Positions 48,798 to 59,049 of a DNA stretch of 64,000 nucleotides are shown one piece after another (the stretch's first letter is position 1; the number at the start of each line of letters is the position of its first letter). The notes under the pieces were generated by a model. The model was not told the origin of the DNA. It did not search any database and saw only the letters and a program-made list of their open reading frames with translations. Both the position numbers and the translations under genes were made by a program. Location: positions 1 through 64,000 of the forward strand of contig VZRS01015042.1 in NCBI GenBank assembly GCA_013398055.1, read 5' to 3'. The DNA comes from Ifrita kowaldi. Its lineage: Eukaryota; Chordata; Aves; Passeriformes; Cinclosomatidae.

Positions 48798-49339
48798 CCA
48801 GGCTAAGCTCCTTGTTCCAAGATGTTGTTTGTTTTTTATACTTGAACAAAAAAAAATCATATATTGAGATTACCTTGTGTATATATTTTGAAATTAAAAA
48901 TTACATTCCATTTAATAGCAGTTATTTCCTTTTGCTTAGCTTGTATTTCTGAAACAAAGTCTAGCAACAGGTAGAGGTGATGATCACATGACAGAATGCA
49001 AAAGAGGAAGGTGACCAAAATAAAATTTATTAGGCTTTATGGGAGATCATAATAGAAGTTTTTTTAGACAGTAAAAAAGGGTGGCTTTCAATGGTCTGCT
49101 TTTTCTTCTAGGTTTGAAGAGGAATGAGCACAGAAAAGAGTTTTGATAAGGTGAAGAAAAGGAGGGCATATTAAATTACATTTTTCTGACACAGTGGGAC
49201 ATAAAGATCCCATCTATAAAATAGCCATTAAAATGATTATTTATAATGAATTCATAATAAAAAAAGAATAAGGATGTGAAGAAAGATGGAAAAGTTAAAT
49301 TTAGATTGAATTTTATATTGAAAATTTAGCAGAAATCTC

Positions 49340-50690
49340 ACTGTTGTGAAATTCCTATTTTTAGAGCTTAAACCCTCACCAAATTTTCCAGAGTTCTGTG
49401 AGGAAGGGCTGCAGTCACCTCAGTTGGTAGTCAGAGAGCTCAGGTATGGTGTTTCCACTCATCAGGGAGTCAAGTCATCTCTGCTCGCCAAAAAGGATAC
49501 ATCCTACATCGCTACAGCGACCCCGGCCGAGCTTCCAAAAAGCTGCCTGGCCATTCAGGTTTCAGGCTGTAGGGAGGGCTTAAGCCTTGCACCAGACTGC
49601 AGCAGAGATAGAATTTGTGTCAGATATGACCAAGCAGGCAAGTTTCTCAGTCTGGTAGCAGAACTTGGGATGCTTAAGTGGGATGCTTAAAGAGTATTAG
49701 AGAATCAGAAAGGAAGATATGCTGGGGAAACCAAGCTTTGGCCTCCCTGAGACAGAAGCAGCCACCAGAAGTAATACAAGACTTGGAGCAACCACAAAAA
49801 ATAATTCAAGATCAAGGGGGATCCTCTATCCCTTTCCAATAAGGAGCAGCTAGTAGTTGTGAAGAAAGGAGCAAACAGACCATTTGCTCAGGGTGGCAAG
49901 TGAAATCCTTCTTCAGCCACCTCACCCCCCTCCTCAGGTGCCTCTGCACATTAGTTACGAGGCTCTGTGTGTGGAAGGCCAGCCAAAGGATGAACAGGAT
50001 GAAGTCACATGAGAGGTGTCACCGCAATCAGAAATGTCAAACCCCCATAATGCAACCACTTCCAAGAGGAAAAGAAGCGTTATAGTTGCAGGCAATTACC
50101 TTCTAAGAGGAACGGAGGGCCCAATATGCTGACTGGGCCCTACCCATAGGGAAGTTTGTTGCCTGCCTCAGACCTGGGTTAAGGATGTCACCAGGAAACT
50201 TCTGAACTTAGTGCAACTCCTGGACTAATACCCATTACTGATCTTCCATGAAGGGGGCAAGGAAGTAGCAACACATAGTCCAACAGTGATCAAAAAGGAC
50301 TTCAGGGCCTTAGGACACTTGGTAAGGGAACCTGGGGCACAAGTTATATTCTCCTCTATAGTTCCAGTTGAAGGCAGCAACACTGGAAGATACAGTCAAG
50401 CTGAATCATGGCTCTGTGGCTGGTGTCACTGCCAAATTTGGGGGTTTTTTGACAATGGAATAGCCTATGCAGCAACAGGCATGCTGTCATCAGATGGGAT
50501 TCACCTCACCTTCCTCAGCCAGGGAGTAGAGTCTTTGCTCGGGAACTAACAGAACTCGTTGGAGCTCATTGGCAGAATTTTAAACTAGATGTGATGAGAG
50601 AGAGGGAAATATCTTGTCCCTGGTAAGCTGGGAGATAGAATCCAGAGGTTAGAGGGCAGGCTGCTAGTGAGAGTCCTCTGCCAGTGACTC
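49340..50690 (+). mobile_element. CR1 LINE, ORF1 region (zinc-finger/coil and esterase-like parts)
   Basis: This is the rarely kept 5' half of CR1. An early frame (49,346-49,690) ends with 'CSRDRICVRYDQAGKFLSLVAEL', resembling the Cys-containing region and following coil of CR1 ORF1. From 50,083 a broken frame reads 'GNYLLRGTEGP', 'THREVCCLP', 'VTRKLLNLV', 'YPLLIFHEGG'. It continues in the 87-codon frame 50,286-50,549 with 'KKDFRALGHLVREPGAQVIFSSIVPVEG', 'FFDNGIAYAATGMLSSDGIHL'. This is the SGNH-hydrolase-like (esterase) domain of CR1 ORF1. The GDS nucleophile block is GNY here, so the catalytic serine is gone. Left edge approximate. Confidence 0.8.
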
Positions 50691-50699
50691 TAAACTGTG

Positions 50700-50958
50700 C
50701 TAGCCACACTGGAGCACACTTTCAGTCTTACAGAGAGGAAGGAATTCTTCACTGTGAGGGTAGTGAGGCACTGGAACAGGTTGCCCAGAGAAGTTGTAGA
50801 TGGCCCATTCCTGGAAGTGTCCAAGGACAGGTTGGGTGGAGTTCTGAGCATCTTGTTCTAGTGGAAGGTGTCCCTGTCCACAGCAGAGGGAGTTGAATCT
50901 ATACCGTCTTTAAGGTCCTTTCCAACTCAAGATGTTCTGTGATTCTATGATTCTGTTA
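50700..50958 (+). mobile_element. CR1 LINE 3' end, joined to the ORF1 part
   Basis: ACAGAGAGGAAGGAATTCTTCACTGTG leads into 'VRHWNRLPREVV'-type sequence with frame damage, then the 3' UTR and a tail TGTTCTGTGATTCTATGATTCTGTT. The orientation is the same as the ORF1 region that ends just upstream. The simplest reading is one CR1 copy that lost the whole RT region by internal deletion, though two adjacent insertions are possible. Confidence 0.88.
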
Positions 50959-51364
50959 TATTTCTTATTAATTTAATAAGAAATAAGGTTAATCTTGCTG
51001 GCAGCAACATTTTCTTTCAAATTTCATTAAGTAGGACTTATGTTCCAGTGCTGGTCACACTATTTTTTAGATTCAGCAAAGATGGTACCCTTATGATGAT
51101 TTCAAAGTTATTGGCCTAGTCCTTAAAATCAGAACAGACTGAGGATAAAGCTTTCCTTTGTAGACATGAAAGACAAGTGTACAGATGATTGTGTATTTGC
51201 AATTTCGTGGTTTAAACGAAACAACAGAAAACAATAAAACCCCAATAGTACAATATTTGGTGACACACACAAAAAATAATTTATCATTTTGGATATGATG
51301 CAAAGTCTCTATAGCCAGTATGAAGAGCAGAGAGGGTCATAGCCCCTAAAAAAATGTGCAGTGT

Positions 51365-52042
51365 TGTCAGAGCCTAGAAGGATTGATGTCTCGAGACATT
51401 TTGGGATGCTGGTGTGTGTGGGAGGGGCCAGGTCAGGCCTTGCCCTGGCGAGACAGTGAACTGCCCCACACCCCCCAGCCCAGAGCCAGAATCCCAGCCT
51501 GGCAGAGCTGGCAGTCATTGGCACACTGTGGGCAGTGCTATACTCTGTCTCGCCCAGCTCCTGAGTAGCCAAATGACTGGAAGTGCCACCTTGTGGGAGG
51601 GCCAGTGGTATTTAAGGCTGAACATAGGGTAAGCACAGGTCTTGACCCTACTTTCCTCTTGAAATTTGTATCTGAACACCACAGAAACCCAAGAATCAGT
51701 AGCTACATGTGTGTTTTTTTATATTTTTCTGTCTTTCTCCCTTTCTTTTTCTTCTTGGAACATTTTGAGTAACAACATGGAACGGGTTAAAATTTGCTAA
51801 CTTAACATCTGATGGGTTTGGAGCTTGTTAAGGTGAATGGGCTAGGTAAATACTGTATTTTACATTGATTGGATGTTGTACTAAATATTTTGCCAAAGTT
51901 CCTTGATTTTATAAAGTTTGCCAGTAAACTTTTGTGTTATTTTGACCTCTTGAGAAAATATGATTGGTATTTCTCCTGTGTGTCTAACCCAGAGTACAGG
52001 AGCACTGTAAATCCCTTTCAACCAGCTGTTTGGGGCCTTACA
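51365..52042 (+). mobile_element. Solo LTR, ERV-L-like by 5-bp TSD, 678 bp
   Basis: Begins TGTCAGAGCCTAG and ends TTTGGGGCCTTACA. AGTGT lies directly outside both ends (51,360-51,364 and 52,043-52,047), a 5-bp duplication as made by ERV-L-class elements. Inside are a TATTTAAGG box near 51,609, a pyrimidine-rich stretch (51,715-51,760) and a TTTTATAAAGTTTGCC phrase near 51,908. No primer binding site or internal sequence follows, so it is a solo LTR. The same family occurs at 43.2-43.7 kb. Overlapping short frames at 51,309-52,153 are LTR readings. Confidence 0.85.
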
Positions 52043-52047
52043 AGTGT

Positions 52048-54660
52048 ATAGCCATGTAACTCTGTAACACAGTGCTGCCATGGCTTGGTACGGGTCACGA
52101 GGCTTGCACAGAGTTTGTAAGGCTTCAGGACTGGCTTTGTCATTCTTGCTCATTGAGAACTTTTTTTGACCTGCCTGCAGCTTTGTTTTCCTTGCTTTAG
52201 CTGTGACAGCAAATTCTTTAATTGACCAGATGCCTAAGGCTAACTTCTTTTACTTTTTACCTGTTTATGTTAACAGCCATACAGAGTTTTATTGAGCTAG
52301 CAGTGCGTACAGTTAGTTTTATGCAGGTAGCAATAATGAGTGGTTGCTGTGTGAAGAATAAGGTATTTACCGCTCTAATACCATGATGTAGTGCAGAGAC
52401 ATACGAGCCTCATATTAAATCAGGGGTATTGAGGAGACCCAGGGTTTGGAATAGAAAAGTACAGGCACCAGGGACATAACAGCAGAAGAAAGAGTAGAAA
52501 CTCAAAAAAAGCGTGTATATCAATTTTAACTGCATTACTATTCTTTCTTTTTCTGTTACAATTATGTCTGGACTAATGATGAATAGACTCTTTAGGTTTC
52601 AGTTATTCTGACAATAACATTTTGGCTTATGGGGTGTGCTGCTGCTTTGCCTTTTTTAGCTTAACAATTGTTCTGAGATCTGATCTTGTAAATCACACTG
52701 AGCAGCATAACTGATGCAATAGCTATATGACTAAGTCACACATGGTATGTTTTTATAAATTATTTTAAGGTATAACCTAGTACTATTAAAAAACTAATTT
52801 TTAGAGGTAAAAAACATTGGGTTCCAATTTTTTTGTGACCATAATGATAAGAGTTTAGTTTTAGTCTCTCTTAAGTCATTGAAAACTCTTCCTCATCCTA
52901 ATTAAGTACTAAAGTAACAACAAGGAGGAAATATTTTTCAAGGTTTCAATATAGCAACTTGTTCCTTTTTGAAATACTTGCATTTCTTTCCTCTGTTGCT
53001 GGAGACTTCCCCAGAAAAGTGCTATGAAAACTTTAAATTTTGTAAATGCAAGATCAAAACAGTAACTTTCACTGTGCCATAAGCATTTCCCATCTATTCA
53101 GTGAAAACCACTTACATACACTTAAAACCACTGACTAGATCATGTTAAAATTTTTTTCTGGGAAACACAATGAACATTGCTTTCTGACATGCTCTCTTTC
53201 TAGGGCCTGCTGGAGTGCCATACAAGTTTCTCTCTGAGTAAAAAGACTATGATGATTTTCTGCTCCCTGTCAGTAGGGAAAGAGGTAGTTTACGAATGAG
53301 TTAAAAGAAAATTATGCATTTGAACATGGTATACTAGAAATAATTTGTAAATTTCTCCTATGTGCTCTGTGCTCTGGTGGTCACTGTACTTTATGGCCGC
53401 TTGAGGCCTCGAATTTCGGCAGACAGAAATGCCAGGAGGCTATTTTAACAGATTTGGGTTAAAAAATTGGTGCATTTCCTAAGGGCCATAATTAAGCAGG
53501 TGAAACCCAAAGTTTCTGCCTTTTTCTGAATGCTGATGGAAGGAGGATGAAAGCTTATCCCAGATGGGTAATACCCAGCTTTCCATACTATTTGCTTAAA
53601 AGCATTGCCTGTAAAAAAAAACCAAGAATCCAAATCTATTTAAGATATTTTTCCTTATTCTGGTAGCACATATTTCTCATGTATTAGATACATGATACAG
53701 AGATAGATACAAGATACAGAGAAGTATTATTGTCTTCATTTTATAAATGGGTAACAGAAAAACGGACATTTTACTAAAATTATTAATAAAACCCTGACAG
53801 AATATAAAACTAAAATTAAGTCTTTTGCATCTTCCATTAGCTCCTGTAGTGCCACTAGGAACTCTTTTTCAAATCAGTATGCTGAGTTGCATTGATTTTG
53901 GTGTCAGATTACATTGTCTCCTGAATCAAAATCAGGAGCCAAAAAAAAAAAAAAGTAGTTATAAGCTCTGTAAAGAATGACAAACTTGGTGCAGAGTATG
54001 GAAGAAGTGTTTCCCCTGCTGAGCTGCAAATACAAATCCAAAGTCAACAATGCACTGCTGATCCGGTCAAAAAAACCATGTAATTCCATGTAAGTGTTGA
54101 CTAAGACATTTCTATATTGTTTTGTGGGGTTTTCAATCCATGCAGTATCAAGGAAGAATGGACTGTCGTGGTACTTTCCAGGGACTGCTTGGTTTGTGGC
54201 ACCAGAAACAGATTTTGCCAAGCTCTGGTGCTGCTTCTTGTCATGCAGAAAAGGTTACTCTATCATGTAAAAAAATAAAATCAGAAGAAAGGTTCATGTT
54301 AATAAACAAGATGTGGAGAAATATTTTGACAGTCATTTTAGATGGACATGGTTCACTTATGCGTAAATAGTTTACAGGTCACATGTTTTGTGGATTTTTG
54401 GCCCACTATACTGTTTTTGTTGCTTGGCTGCCAGGCTGTTGCAGTCTGGAAACGTGGTCTAGAGAAAAGGACCACTATATCCAGGCTTCTATTTAAGTTA
54501 CCTGGGATTCATGGTTTTCTTTTCATTTGCCATTTTTTTTTGTTATTTAGAAAACAGGACTGGGTAGTTTGTATACTTCGTATTTTGTTCTGCTTGTTTT
54601 ACTTTAATGTCCGAACACTCAAATGTTGGTTAATTTCCTAATTACTTATTACTTCTTTGT
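52048..54660. other. Unique AT-rich DNA with weak repeat traces
   Basis: No gene recognised. At 53,687-53,723 an 18-base unit (AGATACATGATACAGAG-like) is duplicated in tandem. Next to it, 53,723-53,770 (TATTGTCTTCATTTTATAAATGGG) resembles the MIR core but is too short to call. A run of 14 A is at 53,941-53,954. Open frames up to 105 codons have no signature. Confidence 0.5.
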
Positions 54661-54664
54661 TTTG

Positions 54665-54808
54665 CATGGCTTTGGTTTTGTTTGTTTGCTTGTTCGTTTT
54701 TTGGGGGGTTTTTTTGCGGGGGGGTTTTTTGGGTTTTTGATTTTTTTTTTGAGTTGTTGATTTGGTTTTGGGTTTTTTCTTTGTTTTGCTGTGATTTTTT
54801 TTTTTTGC
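54665..54808. repeat. G/T-rich low-complexity tract with long G runs
   Basis: TTTG/TTTTG-type sequence with G runs of 6 (54,703-54,708), 7 (54,718-54,724), 3 (54,731-54,733) and 3 (54,770-54,772) separated by T-rich spacers. The first three lie within 31 bases and could support a G-quadruplex on the plus strand. The open frames on both strands here (Lys/Thr-rich on minus, Phe-rich on plus) are artefacts. Confidence 0.85.
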
Positions 54809-56505
54809 TATGCATTTCACATAATGAGATTTGGGAGAAACATTTGGTGGAATTTGAAGTCCATCAAACATTATGATTTAAAATCACCCTTTGTGTGATT
54901 TCTCTGCATTCATTAGTGCATTGCCAGAAATTAATTTAGCCTCCTGAGTTCTCCTTTCATTTTGGCAATGAAAATAAATTATTAAGATCTGTATTCTTGG
55001 AACTGTTTCTCGGTGAAATAGGGAAAAAATAGGAATGTTTAATAATAACTTTACAAAATAGGTCCTTTCAGCACTACAGTTTCTTTAAATGACTATTTAA
55101 GGGGCTATTAAGAGAAGGTCATAGAATCAGCTGATTTTTCACCTGTCTTTCATTTCCTTTCTTTTTCCACCTGATGTAACCATCCCACATCTCTGTTATG
55201 AAACACTAATAAAATTATTTTTAAACATCAAAAAGGCTACTGAGCTTCTCCAGAGAAGTTCACACTAGAGATATACGAGAAACAACGTTTTCTTTGACAT
55301 TCCGTCCAACGATAAAATCATGTCATTTATCATTTTCCTTTCTTTAAGTGAACTATATCAGGATTTTTAATCGATAATTGCCACCTCTAATTGCATCCTT
55401 TGTTTTTCCCGTCTCTATGGATTCCTAATAAATCATTTAAAAGTCATATGCTCTACCATTACTCATAAGACTACAGTGAAAATATTGAAACCCCTAGGTA
55501 TCTTGTAAACAGATGGATAGAAACATAAAAGAATAGCACACTTTCTAGGTTTTGGTACAAGTATGTTCATTAATTTATTTTTTAAGGTTAAGGATTATTT
55601 TAGCCTTACACTAAAAGCACTAACAATGTGTAGTACATGCTGATAATGATCTCTGGGAGAAGGGACTTCCTACTGAGAAGTTTGCTCAAAAAGTGACAGT
55701 ATAAACCTAACAAGCACAGCTGCATGTATTTCTACTTGTTGAATATTTTTTCTTCAAAATTAACCTTTTAAAATAACATAGCTTTGAAAAGGTAGAAGAA
55801 TTTTATTTTTAGCTGTGGTTGTTTCTTGCTAGGTAAGAATTAATCCTAGCAGGATGGAAATTAAGTGTTTGTTTTTTTCTGCCTCTATTTTGATGCTAAA
55901 ATTTCACCAGTGAAGCATGATCATAAAATGGTCAGTTGTGCTGTCACAAAACTCTGGGTTTGAACCTCACAATCAGTCAAACACAAACTCTTGTTTATCA
56001 TAAAAAAATATATTGATGTCTGTGAATTAATTACCATTTCTTCCTGCTAATTCACCAAGTATTATTTATAAAGCTTACTAGTGTATGCCAAATGTTAATA
56101 TAATTAGATTATAATACATTCAATTTACTAGCTAGTCACTTTATGAATTTTAATTATTCTGGATAAAAGTATAGGTGATTAATAAGTTTTTTTCTCAAGA
56201 AAAGGATGTGCCTATATCTAAAGACAAATTACGATAGTATGCGATAATGTTAAGTCTGCAATGTCATGACAAATTTGGACAAAATTATTTTCAAAGTCAC
56301 TGCTGTGCCATGGTCTTGCAAAGTTCAAAAGATACTAAGATACAGTAAATTTTAGCCATAGATTAAACAATATTATTTTTATTATCTGTAAAGCCCTTAT
56401 GTAAAAATCCATAACCTTATTACCAGTGTCCTATCAACCTGCATTAATTTACCAGATGTTGTCAATTGTATTTTACACTTTAAATAATATAATAATTTTA
56501 TATAC
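54809..56505. other. Unique AT-rich DNA
   Basis: No gene or repeat recognised. Confidence 0.5.
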
Positions 56506-56509
56506 TACC

Positions 56510-57516
56510 TGTGATGGGTTGATGCTGGCTGAACACCAGGTGCCCACCAAAGCTGCTTTATCACTCCACTCCTCAGCTGGACAGGGGAGAGAAAACAGGA
56601 TGAAAGAGCAAGGAGAGACCACTCAGCAGTCACCATCAACCAAAACAGACTTGGGAAAATTAGTTTAATTTAGTACTAATGAAATCACAGTAAAGTAACG
56701 AGAAACAAAACCAAATCTTAAAAATACCTTTCCCCCCATGCCTCCCTACTTCCTGGGCTTATCTCTACTCACAAATTCTTTACCTTCTCCCCATCATCAA
56801 TGCAGGGAGATGGGAAATGGGGGCTACAGTCAGTTCATCACACGTAATTTCTGCTGCTCCTTCCTCCTCAGGGGGAGGCCTCCTCACACCCTTCCCCTGG
56901 TCCAATGTGGGTTCCTTCTGGAGGTTGTAGTTCTTCAGAAGCGCCAGCGCATGTCCCTCACAAGGTCACAAGTCTTGGCAGCAAACCTCCTCCAGGGTAG
57001 GCTCCTCTCTCCACAAGGCCACCGCCAGGAGCCTGCTACAGCATGGGCTTCCCATGGAGTCATAGCCTCCTTTTGGCATCCATCTGCTCCAGCATTAGGT
57101 CCTCCATGGGCTGCAGGTGGATATCTGCTCCATAGTGGACCTCCATGTGCTGCAGGGATGTCTTCGCCACAGATTGTAGAGGAATCTCTACTGCAGCACC
57201 TGGAGCACCTCCTCTTCCTCCTCCTCCTCCTCCTCCTCCTTCTTCACAGACCATGAGCTGTTGCTCTCCACATTCTCTCTCCTCTCTCCAGCAACAATTT
57301 GCTCTAGCACAGTAAATTTTCCCCCTTCTTTAAGTCTGTTATCCCAGAGGCATTAACACCATCTCTGATGGGCTCAGCTTTGGCCAGTGGTGAGTCTGTT
57401 TTTGACACATCTGGCATTGTCTCCATCAGACACAGGGGAAGCTTCTGGCAACTTCTCACTGAAACTGCCCCTGTAGCCCCCCTGTTACCAAAAACCTGTC
57501 ATGCAAACCCAATATA
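56510..57516 (-). mobile_element. Large avian solo LTR, about 1,007 bp
   Basis: The plus strand starts TGTGATGGGTTGATGCTGGC and ends CATGCAAACCCAATA(TA). This is a very common avian LTR whose sense strand runs from TGTATTGGGTTTGC to GTCAACCCATCACA. It includes repeated 'tccac..g..ctgcag' units (56,970-57,190) and a CCT triplet run (57,208-57,246). TACTACC (56,503-56,509) and TACTGCC (57,517-57,523) flank it, a nearly matching duplication. The last two bases should be CA but read TA. The 172-codon plus-strand frame (56,738-57,256) is an LTR reading, not a gene. Minus orientation is inferred from the position of the A-rich poly(A)-signal-like area. Confidence 0.85.
57208..57246. repeat. (CCT)n triplet tract inside the LTR
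   Basis: About eight CCT units with a few interruptions. On the minus strand it encodes the Gly run seen in a 64-codon spurious frame. Confidence 0.9.
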
Positions 57517-58825
57517 TACTGCCACATCAGAATTATAAATAAAAAGGTGTTTCTTCACTCTATTATTGTAGAATAATTAAAAGCAAAGACATAGTGCTAG
57601 TATAATTTTGACAGCATTTTTAACTAGAAATAGCTAGATTCAGTAGATCACGTGTGAATGCTACTATTCTAGTTTAAACTTCATGTTAAATCTAGTTAAT
57701 TAGATAAAATTTAATTAATACACTGTAAAAAATAAAATTCTTATATGACAAATTAGGCTAGAGGTAAAGATAATTCTTTCCTTAACTTTCACATTATCAA
57801 TGAAATTCATAACATGATGCAAAACTTTCAGGTTCATCTAGAGCAGTTTCTTTTAAATGTCCAGTGAAATCCTAATGTACCCAGATGGATCCATCAATTT
57901 ACAAGAGCAGAAAATCAAGAAAAAAAAAGCTTTTTTTGGTGCTTTTTTTTTTAATCATACATGTGACAGCTGCTTTTCAAAAAGTTGCTTAAGGCCTTCA
58001 TTGACATAATGATGTTAAGAGTGTCATCTAGATGCAGATAATTCTTCATAAAATTGGATATACATTTATTTATTTTGAGTGTGAGAGTGGGAGGAATTAG
58101 CTGCCCTTAATGCTATTCTTTTAGAGTTGTAGCTATAATCTTTGTTGTCAAAGTAAATTTTTCCTTTTCATAAAGTAAAGAGTGGATGGATCACATAGCT
58201 AGAACTATGGCAGGGATGGAATCTGCACCTGTTTCCTCCACAACTGAGTGTGCTTCAGCCAATGTGAGTTCAAGATGACTATGTCCAAGAGTTTAGAGTA
58301 GTAAAGTCAATAATCCTTTCAGGTAGCTCAAAGAGCTTTTTGAAGTATAGCTTCAATATGTTCATCTGTCCAGCCTGGGAGATACTGCATTTATCTGTGT
58401 TCAGAAAAACATCTTTGTAGGCAGAAGGAGTATGATTCTCTCTAAATCCTACAGTACTGTTGTGAAAAGGAGAAAATACTATTAAAATACATATCTCTTT
58501 CACTGTAATAAACCCTAAAGCAGTGCTATCACTAATGAAAGTGTTATCTGTTCTGTGTTTACAAAACAAATATTGTGCTGATTCAATGGGGGGTTTTTTT
58601 GTGTCAGAATTCTGCCTTGTATACTGTTTTGGACTTTCACAAAGCCACTTCAGTAAAAGTGATCTGTACTTATCTATTATATTTTGAAAAACACTTAGTT
58701 CTACTTTTTTCCTTTTTCTTTTCAATTCAGAAGAAAAAGAAAAAGAAAAAAAGCATGGATCATATACTTGAGTCTTTCTAGAACAGCACACCTACATTGG
58801 TGACTCCCTGAAAGCAGATAATTAA
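57517..58825. other. Unique AT-rich DNA with one long unrecognised ORF
   Basis: Apart from the 170-codon minus-strand frame at 58,279-58,791 (listed separately) there is a short A/T inverted stretch at 57,918-57,952 (A9 GC T7 ... T10). No repeat family recognised. Confidence 0.5.
58279..58791 (-). CDS. Unrecognised 170-codon open frame, probably chance
   Basis: The longest non-repeat open frame in the window. Residues 15-32 are a Phe/Ser stretch followed by a basic run ('KRKRKK', from an A/G-rich tract at 58,700-58,750). The rest has ordinary composition with several Cys and no motif I know, no signal peptide and no clear membrane segment. There is no upstream promoter, CpG island or splice-site context that I can support. 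In AT-rich DNA of this size one frame of about this length is plausible by chance, so I list it only as a hypothetical. Confidence 0.12.
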   Translation of the reverse strand: MCCSRKTQVYDPCFFSFSFSSELKRKRKKVELSVFQNIIDKYRSLLLKWLCESPKQYTRQNSDTKKPPIESAQYLFCKHRTDNTFISDSTALGFITVKEICILIVFSPFHNSTVGFRENHTPSAYKDVFLNTDKCSISQAGQMNILKLYFKKLFELPERIIDFTTLNSWT

Positions 58826-58828
58826 GAG

Positions 58829-59045
58829 TTATAGAATCCCATAAATGTTTGGAAGGAACATCTAGAGGGTCTCCTATTTCAGACTACATCCTAAAGTGGG
58901 GGCAGTGGCAGGTCAGCTGGAGCTACATGTACATGACTGCTGAAAAACTCCAAGGGTGGAGATTTCACAGATTGTCTGGGAAGTCTGGCCATGCTGCAGT
59001 ACCCTTGAAGTGTAAAGTACATTCCTAATGGTGAGCAAAGACCAA
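58829..59045 (-). mobile_element. CR1 LINE 3' end, antisense, decayed
   Basis: TATAGAATCCCATAAATGTTTGGAAGGAAC is an inverted, worn CR1 tail. It is followed by ACTCCAAGGGTGGAGATTTCACAG, the antisense of the end of ORF2 ('WLSSPPLE'-type), and a CATGCTGCAGTACCCTTG segment. The right limit is not sharp. Older than the CR1 copies at 22-25 kb and 41 kb, judging by landmark decay. Confidence 0.75.
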
Positions 59046-59049
59046 GACA

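Noticed and set aside
43195..52042. A single full-length provirus bounded by the two related LTRs
   Set aside because: The right LTR has its own AGTGT duplication on both sides, the two LTRs differ greatly, and the interior contains unrelated elements and no pol-like sequence.
54638..54876. Lys/Thr/Pro-rich minus-strand and Phe-rich plus-strand frames
   Set aside because: They are translations of the G/T-rich low-complexity tract.
56738..57256. 172-codon plus-strand open frame, the longest in the window
   Set aside because: It lies fully inside the large LTR and reads through the (CCT)n tract. Common avian LTR sequence explains it.
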